Shown: positions 38,239-46,459 of the stretch, piece by piece
Layout of the letters: each line of letters begins with the position of its first letter
Position numbering within the stretch: position 1 is the first letter of the stretch
Source of the DNA: a virus
Strand: one strand, 5' to 3'
IMG/VR virus record: IMGVR_UViG_3300036398_003363
Coordinates: 1 to 46,674 of that record
DNA length: 46,674 nt
Notes under the pieces: generated by a model
What the model was told of the DNA's origin: nothing
The model's input: the letters and a program-made list of their open reading frames with translations, nothing else
Databases searched by the model: none
Position numbers and translations under genes: made by a program

Positions 38239-39564
38239 TTACTTCGCATGTCCTGCCATCGATTGCAGTTCTTGCTGCGATATGTGCGGAGTGGCAGGCT
38301 GACCGGACTCACGTAAAAGTTGCATGTCATATTGCTGACCGTTGGGCGTCAGAGAAAACGCCTGACTCACCCACGGATGCTTCTCAGCTAAGAACTTATC
38401 CCAGAACATGCGCCCCATCAGGCTTTGCATGAATCCGGCGTTGGTCTGCCCGGCGTTGTAACCGTCTTCACTCGCGCTTGGTTCGCTCCACCAACTTGGG
38501 CGCAGGACGTCCATATTGGTGACGGCCTGACGCGCTGCTGCTAAGTCGCGCTTGCTCGGCGTCATGTCGTAGCGGTCGAGCGTGCGGCCTTTGTAGCTGT
38601 AACCATACGGCTTAATATTCACCTGCTGGCCGCCGACGAGAGAATCGCTGCCTAGTACACCGGTATCTATAAACTCGCGCTTGCCGCTCTCAGTCGGAAT
38701 ACTTTTTCCGGGGTTTACGAGCATACCCGACGGATCACGGATAGTGCGGCCTACTGGAAGCATAAGTTGCCGGACATGCTTTTCGTAGCCCGGGTTCTTC
38801 TCGTTAAGCGAATAATAATCCGGGCCTTGGCTACCCTTATTTTTTTGCCAGTAGTCTTTTATCGGATCAGTGCTGTGAACGCCGTGCTCGATTCTGCCAA
38901 GCTCTCTGCGCGCGCCGACAATATTGTCTAACACGCCCGCGGACTCTGGCTTATCTAAACCAGTGTCTGTGAGAATCTTTTTGAGCACAGCCGGGTCGTA
39001 GCTGGGTTTGTCTAACACACCAGCGTCCCAAACATGTTTTAGGCTTCTCGGCGTCAGCTGTTTTAATTTATCGCTGGCGTCATAACCAATTGGCACGATC
39101 GAGTTTGACGCGTATCGCCGAAACCTGTCACCGGCTATGTTCGCCCCACCAGCGCCAATAGCCGCGCCTGTCAGCACTCTTTTCAACGCAGTGCTTAATC
39201 GGCTTTTGCCCTCGGGCTTTTTTGCCAGCGCGTCATAGAGTAAACCAGCGCCGCCGCCTAGCGCTCCGCCCAAGAGCATGTCTTTAGGATGAAACCCGGG
39301 GAGCTGCGCTTTGATGTCCTGCCAGCTAGCTTGTTTTTTCTTCTGCGCTTCTTGCTGGTCTTGCAGATATCGCCGGTACATCATGACTAGCCCAAGCCCG
39401 CCGATACCCAATGCGGGCACAGCAGCTGCAAGCACGCCACCGGCGCTATCTGAGCCGTGGCCGTACGTGTTCGCAAATCCCGGCTCAGTGTTTTTGATAG
39501 CGGGATTATTGCGGGCGATTTCAGCTGCTGTGTCTACAGAAATAGGCGGAATCGGGGTGCTCAT
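38239..39564 (-). CDS. large virion-like protein
   Basis: 441 residues, no cysteine. Near residues 40-62 is a hydrophobic segment (GVLAAAVPALGIGGLGLVMMY), then a charged coil (LQDQQEAQKKKQ), then glycine-rich helices at 95-150 (LLGGALGGGAGLLYDALA; VLTGAAIGAGGANIAG). The C-terminal half is polar (MLPVGRTIRDPSGMLVNPG, KPYGYSYKGRT). The MLPVGR string also occurs three times in the 1237-residue protein. I infer an internal or ejected virion component. No catalytic motif is seen. Confidence 0.75.
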   Translation of the reverse strand: MSTPIPPISVDTAAEIARNNPAIKNTEPGFANTYGHGSDSAGGVLAAAVPALGIGGLGLVMMYRRYLQDQQEAQKKKQASWQDIKAQLPGFHPKDMLLGGALGGGAGLLYDALAKKPEGKSRLSTALKRVLTGAAIGAGGANIAGDRFRRYASNSIVPIGYDASDKLKQLTPRSLKHVWDAGVLDKPSYDPAVLKKILTDTGLDKPESAGVLDNIVGARRELGRIEHGVHSTDPIKDYWQKNKGSQGPDYYSLNEKNPGYEKHVRQLMLPVGRTIRDPSGMLVNPGKSIPTESGKREFIDTGVLGSDSLVGGQQVNIKPYGYSYKGRTLDRYDMTPSKRDLAAARQAVTNMDVLRPSWWSEPSASEDGYNAGQTNAGFMQSLMGRMFWDKFLAEKHPWVSQAFSLTPNGQQYDMQLLRESGQPATPHISQQELQSMAGHAK

Positions 39565-39598
39565 GGCGCGGCCCTTTTACGTACGACGAGAGTTTGAT

Positions 39599-41329
39599 TT
39601 ATTCTTCGTCGTCGTCCCGCTTCTTCTTTTTTGGCTGATTCATGTGATACAAAAGCGCAGCCAAGCCGGCGGCGCCCAGACCAGCGCCAATTGGATACTT
39701 ATTCCTGTCTAAAAAGCCCATCGCATCGCCGAACATGTCGGACCCTTCAGGCTTAGCAGTAGGAGCTGCTTTATCGCCGAATGGATCTTCGCCGCGCGCT
39801 AACGAGCTCTGGTTGGGCGCTGCTTTAGCCAAAGGTTCGCTGTTGAGATACTTCGGGTTTGTCACGCCAGCAATCATCTGCTCGTACTTGTCGTCAAAAC
39901 CCGGAGCAGCTGGGCCTTGTATCGGACCAGCCGGGGCGGGCTTAGCTGCAGACGCGGGCTGCTTGCCAAGCGGATCGACGCGTTGCGACAGTAAGCTTGT
40001 TATTGGTTTTGCTGGTGTTGCTGTGGCTGCAGGGCTTGGAATAGCCGGTTTTGCCGGCGGGGCAAACTGTGGGCCAGACGAATCAAAATTTACGTTAGGC
40101 GTTCCGAGCACTGCGCCAAAACCGCCGTGTCCCCTAACAGGTGCGGTGACGGGTGCCGGAGGCTTCGGGCGCATATCTGGGCTAGGGAATTTTGCGGCTT
40201 GTTGCGCGCCAAACGCTGCAACAGCTCCGGGCACGCCAGCGTCTACGTTCTCCGTGGCGTAACGCGGATTGGGCAATGACTTAATCGGTGGCAGCATGTT
40301 CCGACTGGCCTGAAACATACTTTCACTCGCGGCCGGCCCAGTTGGAGTTGGTTGCATCATCGCTTGCTGGTCTGCTGGGCTCAAGCTGTTGAATAAGCTA
40401 TCGCCAAGTGCATCCGCCACTTTCATGCCGAACGCATACGCGCTCTTGGCGCCCTCTTCAGGTTGCTTAGCCTTGGCTTCGCTGTGCTCTGTCTCTGTCA
40501 CGGGAGGCTTGCCAATTTCAACTGACTTTTGGCTCGCGTCTGTGACAGCCGGGCTTGCGCTGGTGTAGGGCTTCTTATTGGTCGGGCCGTTGGGCATAGC
40601 GCACGGCGAACAAGATGACTGCGCTTTTTTAATTGCCTTGGCTTGCGCCGCGTCAGATAAACCCTGCGACTGCGCCATAATCTGCTGCCAGTTATCAGGA
40701 TGCCGCGCTTTGAGCCGCTTAACGTTCGGGTGATCGGGGTCAAACGTCATGCCGGTGACTTGCGCAATTTTGGCGCCAAATAAGTAGAACGACATAGCTG
40801 CTTTTTCCTTTTTCTTTGGTTCGTCTTCGAGTTCGAGTTCTTCGCCGATGCGGTTGTGCGCTTTCAAACCTAAATAAGCTCCGCCGCCTAATCCAGCAAG
40901 TCTGGCGGCTACCTGAGTTGCCGCTGCAGCATTGCCTTTTTCGTCCATACCAGTGCCGCGAGAAATAGCGTCACCGGCCATTGAGCCAAGATTCTGCCCA
41001 AGGCCCATCGCGCCGCCAATGGCTCCGCCCCCAGCTGCCCCGCCCAACATGTATTTTAAAAGCTTACCCTTGGGCGCAATTATCCCGCCGCTAGCAGTTC
41101 CCATCGCCGCGCCAAGAAGAGCAGAATGGAGCGGATGACGCGGCGACGAAAGAAACGCCTTTTTCTCCTTCTTCTTTTTGTATTCGCTGTCGATTTTTGC
41201 GAACAGCTCGGCGCTCGGTTTCTCTCCAGCAGCTTGGGCGCGCATCAAGGCATTGTTAAACACCTCGTGGTCCGGAAGCTCTTTTTTCGGCGGCGCTGGC
41301 TGCTTGTGGAAATCGACGTAACTGCTCAT
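39599..41329 (-). CDS. large virion-like protein with one Cys motif
   Basis: 576 residues, unrecognised. The N-terminal part is charged, followed by glycine-rich hydrophobic helices near 65-110 (ALLGAAMGTASGGIIA; MLGGAAGGGAIGGAMGLG) and 140-160. KKAQSSCSPCAMPN near 242 holds the only two cysteines. MSFYLFGAKIAQV near 180 and AYAFGMKVADALG later are similar short YxFGxK[IV]A motifs, which in phage proteins often begin protein segments. The C-terminal half is Pro/Ala-rich, ending in a hydrophobic helix (YPIGAGLGAAGLAALLYH) and a Lys/Asp tail. Possible polyprotein. Confidence 0.75.
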   Translation of the reverse strand: MSSYVDFHKQPAPPKKELPDHEVFNNALMRAQAAGEKPSAELFAKIDSEYKKKKEKKAFLSSPRHPLHSALLGAAMGTASGGIIAPKGKLLKYMLGGAAGGGAIGGAMGLGQNLGSMAGDAISRGTGMDEKGNAAAATQVAARLAGLGGGAYLGLKAHNRIGEELELEDEPKKKEKAAMSFYLFGAKIAQVTGMTFDPDHPNVKRLKARHPDNWQQIMAQSQGLSDAAQAKAIKKAQSSCSPCAMPNGPTNKKPYTSASPAVTDASQKSVEIGKPPVTETEHSEAKAKQPEEGAKSAYAFGMKVADALGDSLFNSLSPADQQAMMQPTPTGPAASESMFQASRNMLPPIKSLPNPRYATENVDAGVPGAVAAFGAQQAAKFPSPDMRPKPPAPVTAPVRGHGGFGAVLGTPNVNFDSSGPQFAPPAKPAIPSPAATATPAKPITSLLSQRVDPLGKQPASAAKPAPAGPIQGPAAPGFDDKYEQMIAGVTNPKYLNSEPLAKAAPNQSSLARGEDPFGDKAAPTAKPEGSDMFGDAMGFLDRNKYPIGAGLGAAGLAALLYHMNQPKKKKRDDDEE

Positions 41330-41345
41330 TGTCAGTTCCTTAAAA

Positions 41346-42182
41346 TTACGCTGCGGGCGACGGCGCGAGCTTTTCTATTCTAAACTCTTTGGCCGGCTGC
41401 GTACACATCGGGTTATTACAGTAAATGTGGTCGTAGGCTGTAGTATAAAACGTTCCCCCCTCCCGGCCGATGTGGTGCGAGCGGGAAATAGCCGGTAAAA
41501 GCACCTGTAATTTCTTCTCGGCTATTAAACCAGTGACGCTATGGTCCCAGCCGGCGCCATCTCGGTACCAGTTGGGCTCAAAATGGGTTTTCCAGTTATG
41601 CCGGGTTACAGCCAAACAAAGCGCTGAAAACCCAGTCCCGGGATAGATTTGCCCCGGGTCTGCGTCGGCTTTGCTGTCGTGGTTGTATAAATTCAAGCAG
41701 AGATACTTGTCGCGCTCTGGATGCTCGAGATACCACGTGGCTAAGCGTACGGCGTCTGGAGATAAAATCACGTCGTCTTCTAGGTATAAAACCCCGGGAA
41801 CGTCCGTAGTGTCAAAAATGGTCTTGATCGTGTTATAGGGATTATGCGCCACCCCCAGACTGTGCGGATTCCTGTGAATAACCGTGGGCATGAATTGAAT
41901 CCCGTCACACACTTTAACCACGTCAGCGTTGGCCGGCTCCAGACCCACGTGGAGCGTGTATTTCTCCAAGCCAGCATTATTGGCCAGTGTGTACAGCACT
42001 TCACGGAGATAGCCCGGCCGATTAAACGCCGTCAGGGCCATGGCGTAGCTGGGCTTGGTCTCTGGCGAAAATAGCCCAGAAAGCAGCCGGATCGTCGCCG
42101 TGCCGTGCAACAGGTCCGCCAGCGTAGCGGAATTCGGCAGGTATTTGTTAAACACAGCCAGCGCGCGAAGCAGTTCATTCAT
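41346..42182 (-). CDS. GnT-I-like (GT13-type) glycosyltransferase
   Basis: 278 residues with a GT-A fold. YAMALTAFNRPGYLREVL starts the nucleotide-sugar domain, and VLYLEDDVILSPDA contains the EDD metal site, as in N-acetylglucosaminyltransferase I (VEDDLEVAPD). GAGWDHSVTGLIAEKKLQVLLPAISRSHHIGREG matches the acceptor half of that family (shown here in blocks WDHSV and LLPAISRSHHIG). It is probably GlcNAc or a similar sugar transfer to a glycan or virion protein. It is placed just after the tail-fibre genes, so virion decoration is possible. Confidence 0.85.
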   Translation of the reverse strand: MNELLRALAVFNKYLPNSATLADLLHGTATIRLLSGLFSPETKPSYAMALTAFNRPGYLREVLYTLANNAGLEKYTLHVGLEPANADVVKVCDGIQFMPTVIHRNPHSLGVAHNPYNTIKTIFDTTDVPGVLYLEDDVILSPDAVRLATWYLEHPERDKYLCLNLYNHDSKADADPGQIYPGTGFSALCLAVTRHNWKTHFEPNWYRDGAGWDHSVTGLIAEKKLQVLLPAISRSHHIGREGGTFYTTAYDHIYCNNPMCTQPAKEFRIEKLAPSPAA

Positions 42183-42224
42183 AACATAACCCTCGTGCTT
42201 GAATTATAACAAGCACACGGGGCG

Positions 42225-42509
42225 CTATGAATTCTCAGGGATTACTGACAGCTCAGGCGGCATAAACGCACCTTCTGGCGGATTGATATCTTCCCTGAAT
42301 ACATACCCAATCCCGGCGTAATTCATACGGTAGGGTGTGCCGCCAAGTATGTGCTCGCCGTTCTGTGTGTTATAGCTAGTCCTGCGGCACTTCTGGCCCC
42401 TGAACTCCCCGTAGTGTTGTTCCCAGTCAATGCCGCCTTCGCCTTCGTCTTTGCCGACGATGACTTCTGTAACTACGTTGTTCTCATCCAAGAATGCGTA
42501 GTGCGCCAT
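42225..42509 (-). CDS. small phage tail-associated protein
   Basis: 94 residues. It has the layout AHYAFLDENNVVTEVIVGKDEG ... CRRTSYNTQNG ... YRMNYAGIGYVFREDI, a widespread small protein of marine and large phages whose genes sit in tail-fibre clusters. GGAG precedes ATG 42509. The structure is probably beta-rich; function is unknown, most likely a virion or tail component. Confidence 0.82.
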   Translation of the reverse strand: MAHYAFLDENNVVTEVIVGKDEGEGGIDWEQHYGEFRGQKCRRTSYNTQNGEHILGGTPYRMNYAGIGYVFREDINPPEGAFMPPELSVIPENS

Positions 42510-42554
42510 GAGTTAACTCCAAGTGACTGTGCCGCTGCTTTACTGGCGATCGCG

Positions 42555-43022
42555 TCAAATACCCGCCGCCTCACGAAACGCTTGATCGACTTGCTCTTCG
42601 GTTAAACCCAGCGCCTGAGCCAACGGAATTAACATTGGATGCGCGCGCTCAACGTAGGGTGCGTATTCCCACTCGATCTGTACGATGTCCCGCTGGAGTG
42701 GATCCGGAATAGCGTCGATAGCAGATTGAACCGCAGCCAGCGAAATGCCGTGCTGAACAAGCCAGAGGCGTATTTGGCGCGCCGATACAGACTTCGGCAC
42801 GTTAGACAAAAGCGGGAGAGGCTCGTCGCTGGCATCTACGTATCCGGGGAACGCCGCCAGCATATCCGTGGAGTTAGGTGATCCGGGCAGCGTCACAGTC
42901 GCCAGCGGAGCAGCGCAATTGCGAAAAGCATCCTCCGACGCGAAAGAACGCACGACATAATTAGTCTCGGTGATCACGTCTACGATTGCGACGTGTTGCT
43001 CTGGCGATATAAGTCTGTACAT
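42555..43022 (-). CDS. tail-fibre-associated protein (XkdW-like C-terminal motif)
   Basis: 155 residues. The C-terminal half SARQIRLWLVQHGISLAAVQSAI ... DIVQIEWEYAPYVERAHP ... ALGLTEEQVDQAFREAA (quoted in pieces) follows a pattern common in phage tail proteins near fibre genes: a SxRQxRLxL start, an I-x-WEYA centre and an LGLTxxQxDxxF end. The N-terminal half is beta-rich. The role is likely in tail-fibre or baseplate assembly. It lies 12 bases after the propeller gene. Confidence 0.8.
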   Translation of the reverse strand: MYRLISPEQHVAIVDVITETNYVVRSFASEDAFRNCAAPLATVTLPGSPNSTDMLAAFPGYVDASDEPLPLLSNVPKSVSARQIRLWLVQHGISLAAVQSAIDAIPDPLQRDIVQIEWEYAPYVERAHPMLIPLAQALGLTEEQVDQAFREAAGI

Positions 43023-43034
43023 GGTTGTCCTTAG

Positions 43035-44243
43035 CTAATTATTGTGATTCCAGTATGGAGACAAAATAACATTCGGATCAGGCTGCGTGCTTAAACCTTG
43101 AAACCGCCCGCCGTAGATTCTCGCTGCCGTGGCGTTGAACGGAACGCAAAAAATACGCCCGTCTCGCATAAGCACGCCATAAGAATACGCTGTCGATCCG
43201 GGATAGCCGCCACTGGTAACCCGATCAGTAGCGTCCGTAAACGGGTTATAGATTTGCGGAGTAGTCGCGTTTCCGGGAACGCAAAAAACCCGTCCGTCTG
43301 CCATGAGTACTGCTCCGTTGCTCCAACCGTTGCTGCCAAAGACAGTAGCCGTCCTCGTGGTGCTGTCAGTCACTGGATCGTAAATCATTGTGAATCCGAC
43401 GTTAACACTGCCCGGCGAGCAGAATATTCTCCCATCTGCCAAAACCACACCCCCCGCATAGGTCCGAGCCCCGGTGCCGCTGGGATACACGCCATTAGAG
43501 ACGATTGTCGTGTTACGTACTGGGTCATAGATGCGGGCCGTCGTAGCCGAGGCGGGTACTACAAAAGCGCGGCCGTCTGGAAGGAGTACAGCCGATCTAT
43601 GCCCGTCTGCCGCCGGGAAACTTCCGACTGCAGAAAGCGTGTCTGTTACAGGGTTATACAAGCGGCCTGTAAATGAGTTGTTCGGTTGAGCGAATACGCG
43701 ACCGTCTGGAAAAACACAGCCTCCGGCAAAAGCAGAGCCACTTCCGGGATAAGCGCCACCAGCGAGAACTGTTGTGTCGCGGACAGGGTCATAAATTCTT
43801 GCCTGCCCGCCATCCGCCGAGGCTTTTAAGCAATACACTCTGCCGTCGAGCATAAGCACGCCGCCACGCAAACTGCCGAGACCGGGGTACGTGCCGCTTG
43901 CCGCCACAAACGAGTCTTTGATGGGGTCGTAAATCAACGCAACAGTGGCGTTAAACGGAACAAGAAACACGCGCCCATCTGGTAGCAGAACCCCGCCGCT
44001 ATATGCGCCGCCGCCCGGAAAAACGTACGAGGTAGATACGAATGTTGTGTCAGGGATTACAGCCGTGTCGATGCGAGAACGCAGCGCCCGTTGAAATTTC
44101 GGGAAGTGCGTCGTACCAACTACGCGCCACTCAGGCGTAGCAGTTGGATCTGCGGGCATCTGCATTGGAATAGCAGTGCGCCCGGAAAGACCAAACGGCA
44201 TCGCAATCGGGCTCGCGCCAGAAGCTATTAAGCCATTGTTCAT
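43035..44243 (-). CDS. seven-repeat beta-propeller-like tail protein
   Basis: 402 residues. Seven repeats of about 45 residues each contain a GGVLLPDGRVF-type strand pair and an ARIYDP strand, as in kelch or YVTN-type propeller blades. The repeats start with LLPDGRVF, LMLDGRVY, VFPDGRVF, LLPDGRAF, VLADGRIF, LMADGRVF and LMRDGRIF. The N-terminal 75 residues may attach it to the tail. Seven repeats suit a closed seven-bladed propeller. Such domains bind glycans or proteins, so receptor binding is likely. The start overlaps the upstream stop by four bases. Confidence 0.87.
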   Translation of the reverse strand: MNNGLIASGASPIAMPFGLSGRTAIPMQMPADPTATPEWRVVGTTHFPKFQRALRSRIDTAVIPDTTFVSTSYVFPGGGAYSGGVLLPDGRVFLVPFNATVALIYDPIKDSFVAASGTYPGLGSLRGGVLMLDGRVYCLKASADGGQARIYDPVRDTTVLAGGAYPGSGSAFAGGCVFPDGRVFAQPNNSFTGRLYNPVTDTLSAVGSFPAADGHRSAVLLPDGRAFVVPASATTARIYDPVRNTTIVSNGVYPSGTGARTYAGGVVLADGRIFCSPGSVNVGFTMIYDPVTDSTTRTATVFGSNGWSNGAVLMADGRVFCVPGNATTPQIYNPFTDATDRVTSGGYPGSTAYSYGVLMRDGRIFCVPFNATAARIYGGRFQGLSTQPDPNVILSPYWNHNN

Positions 44244-44623
44244 AGGTCGGCGGCTAACGCGGTGACGTGAGTAACCTGCGAAACGCTAGTGGTGACGCGG
44301 ACAGACCACGATGCAGACGGCAGTATAAGATTTGCGTAACTGTTTGACACACGCGCAGTCTGGACTGTGGCTGAGCCAGTTGCTGCAGCTACGGTAATTT
44401 CATCAAAATGCCAGTACGTTGTGCCGTCAAAAAGAAACACACGCACAATAGCTGCCACGCTTGTAGCCGCCATCTTTACAACGATTTCAGCCACACGGGT
44501 GCCAGTAGCCGCGCCAGTAATTAAAATGCCGACGTTAGTGGGTGCTGTGTAGCTCGGCTCTGCTGTCGCGATAGACACGGCGCTAATTCTGGGAGTAACT
44601 GCAAATTGTGGTGCTGTTGCCAT
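44240..44623 (-). CDS. small beta-sandwich tail protein
   Basis: 127 residues, Thr/Ala/Val-rich and beta-strand-like throughout (VGILITGAATGTRVAEIVVKM, VRVFLFDGTTYWHFDEI). There is no membrane segment. It is in the fibre cluster between two attachment-type genes and the propeller gene, and it is four-base coupled to the latter. It is likely a small virion or fibre accessory subunit. A similar small protein (45806-46135) lies upstream. Confidence 0.75.
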   Translation of the reverse strand: MATAPQFAVTPRISAVSIATAEPSYTAPTNVGILITGAATGTRVAEIVVKMAATSVAAIVRVFLFDGTTYWHFDEITVAAATGSATVQTARVSNSYANLILPSASWSVRVTTSVSQVTHVTALAADL

Positions 44624-44632
44624 GATTGTTCC

Positions 44633-44923
44633 TTAACGAAAGTTGGCCCATAGAGACAGGGCGATAGCTGCCTGCACGCTACCAGTGAGACGCTCATTGG
44701 ACACTGTGCCGCTAATGATAGCTTCTCCGGCGTGAGTGTGCGAGCTAGCTGCAGCGCCAATATCGCTGGCTGTGAGCGCGTCTACGCCGCCAGTAGCGTG
44801 CGTTGATTTATGCGCGGCAACGCTGGCTGCGAATTCCCACGCTGTGCCAGACCACGTATACACACGCCCATTTTGAGTACTGGTCTGGCCGACAGTAGGG
44901 TTAGCTGGAAACGAGAGCGGCAT
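44633..44923 (-). CDS. tail-fibre protein with SFPANP N-terminal module
   Basis: 96 residues from ATG 44923, which has AGGTG seven bases upstream. The N-terminus MPLSFPANPTVGQTS and GRVYTWSGTAWEF is shared with the protein at 46136-46453 and is a known phage fibre attachment module. The C-terminal part (ASSHTHAGEAIISGTVSNERLTG, in part SHTHAGEAIISGTV) matches the spacer and trimer end found in many fibres. It is a short fibre or connector. Confidence 0.82.
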   Translation of the reverse strand: MPLSFPANPTVGQTSTQNGRVYTWSGTAWEFAASVAAHKSTHATGGVDALTASDIGAAASSHTHAGEAIISGTVSNERLTGSVQAAIALSLWANFR

Positions 44924-44939
44924 AAAAGCACCTGTTAAA

Positions 44940-45809
44940 TTAAGTAAACGTAACCGTGCCAGTACCGGCTGTAAACCGAATAATTTCGTCGCCGTTAGCG
45001 GCAAATGAAACAGTAGAAGAAAGCCCGGCGCTAATCGTTGGTGTTAATATTGGACTAAAGCGCACGACAACAATTCCAGAGCCCCCAGAGGTGCCGCTGC
45101 TGAACGTGCCGCCACTCGAGCCGCCGCCATTTCCCGTATTCGCTGCGCCCGCTGTATTCACGCTAGCCCGGCCGCCAGCTGCATACGTTACGCCGTTTAG
45201 CAATGACGCCCTGCCAATCCCGCCTAGCCCGTGCCCGCCGCTGGTCCCTGCTTCGCCCGCACCGCCAGCACCGCCGCCTCCGCCAGCGCGGTATGTATTA
45301 CTTGGCGTATTTGTAAAGAAAGCATTTCCGCCGTTGTTGCCCTGCCCTAAATAACCAGACCCGCCCAGCGCGTTAGTGCCGCTTACGACTATACCCGATC
45401 CGCCGCCGCTGCCGCCCTTGATGCCGCTCCAAGAGTTCCAAACAACGGAGTTGCCGCCGCCCGCGCTCCAATAAAATGCGCCACCACCTCCGCCGCCATA
45501 AGCTATAATATCAGCAAAAAAACTATCTGAGCCGTCTGCGCCTTGGCCTATGCCGCCCGGTCGCGCGCTTCCGCCACCACCGGCACCAATACTTATCGTG
45601 TACGCCGTTCCAAGAGTAATCGCGACGGCCGTACGCTCTAAAAAACCACCAGCACCGCCCGGCCCGCCGATAAATGCTGGGTTCGCGGCGCTGCCGCTAC
45701 CGCCTCCGCCACCACCAGCCACAACCAATACTTGTATCGTCCGGCTTACACCAGAACGCAGCTTAGATGTATTTGCAGTGTTTGCGCTGGAGCCGTATCG
45801 AATCGTCAT
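44940..45809 (-). CDS. glycine-rich tail adhesin
   Basis: 289 residues. About residues 30-245 are glycine-rich, with GGGGGG runs, GGGGGSARPGGIG-type loops and repeated GGAGG blocks, and small beta strands between them. This resembles the polyglycine-II sandwich adhesins of T-even phage tail-fibre tips (S16 gp38 type) and their relatives in other phages. The N- and C-terminal parts are beta-rich, and the C-terminus STVSFAANGDEIIRFTAG could be the attachment domain. It probably contacts the receptor directly. The start overlaps the upstream stop by four bases. Confidence 0.85.
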   Translation of the reverse strand: MTIRYGSSANTANTSKLRSGVSRTIQVLVVAGGGGGGSGSAANPAFIGGPGGAGGFLERTAVAITLGTAYTISIGAGGGGSARPGGIGQGADGSDSFFADIIAYGGGGGGAFYWSAGGGNSVVWNSWSGIKGGSGGGSGIVVSGTNALGGSGYLGQGNNGGNAFFTNTPSNTYRAGGGGGAGGAGEAGTSGGHGLGGIGRASLLNGVTYAAGGRASVNTAGAANTGNGGGSSGGTFSSGTSGGSGIVVVRFSPILTPTISAGLSSTVSFAANGDEIIRFTAGTGTVTFT

Positions 45810-46135
45810 GTGAGTTCTACGCCGAATAGGGAAAACGCCAATGTATTTGTGGCGCTGTACACCGTCACAATATCTGTCGCGGCCAGTGAGATACCCAACG
45901 TTAAAAACACCGAGTCATTGCCCGCGATACCGTTGTCAAAAATCAAATAATGCGCTGTGTCGATACTCGCGCCCGCGGGCCTGACGGCAACTCGATACGT
46001 CGTTGCCGTGCTGGATATGTTGCAAATACTTAATGTCGAGCAAATCGCGCTGGTCGCTCCGGGAACTGTATAGAGCGTCGTATTCGAGGCGGCAGCGGGA
46101 TTCACTTGGCCTAATACTTTGTGTGTCTGGGGCAT
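45806..46135 (-). CDS. small beta-rich tail protein
   Basis: 109 residues, strand-like and rich in Thr, Ser, Ala (NTTLYTVPGATSAICSTLSI and TYRVAVRPAGASI). This pattern recurs in small phage fibre accessory proteins. It starts with ATG 46135 directly after the preceding TAA and is coupled to the adhesin by a four-base overlap. No catalytic features are seen. Confidence 0.78.
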   Translation of the reverse strand: MPQTHKVLGQVNPAAASNTTLYTVPGATSAICSTLSICNISSTATTYRVAVRPAGASIDTAHYLIFDNGIAGNDSVFLTLGISLAATDIVTVYSATNTLAFSLFGVELT

Positions 46136-46453
46136 TTACATCCCTCCCAATAAAAACGGATGGAAAATAGTGAGCCCAGCTGTCGGGTCTGTCGCTGAAA
46201 CTGTAGTGGGTGTGGCGCCTGACTCTACGTACTCACTGCCTGTCCAGCGATACATTCTGCCTGTATCAGTGGCGACGTACACAATTCCAGTTACGCCCGG
46301 CGCTGGAAAAGAAGTCGTCGTGGCGTACTCAACCGTGCTGGTGCCAAGAGCCGCGGGTGTTAATTCCCACGCATAACCAGACCAGCTGTACGTCCGGCCG
46401 CTCTGCACGGACAGTTGACCGACACTGGGGTTTGCTGGAAATGAAATAGGCAT
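46136..46453 (-). CDS. tail-fibre protein with SFPANP N-terminal module
   Basis: 105 residues. MPISFPANPSVGQLSVQ and GRTYSWSGYAWEL match the N-terminal module of the 44633-44923 protein. The second half has GIVYVATDTGRMYRWTGSEYVE, the usual phage fibre carbohydrate-module-like repeat. A glycine-rich end follows. It is likely part of the virion tail. It starts six bases after the stop of the partial LamG protein. Confidence 0.82.
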   Translation of the reverse strand: MPISFPANPSVGQLSVQSGRTYSWSGYAWELTPAALGTSTVEYATTTSFPAPGVTGIVYVATDTGRMYRWTGSEYVESGATPTTVSATDPTAGLTIFHPFLLGGM

Positions 46454-46459
46454 AATTAA

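Noticed and set aside
42225-45809. Diversity-generating retroelement acting on the tail-fibre genes
   Set aside because: No reverse transcriptase or template-repeat-like adenine-rich copy was seen in this window; it may exist elsewhere.
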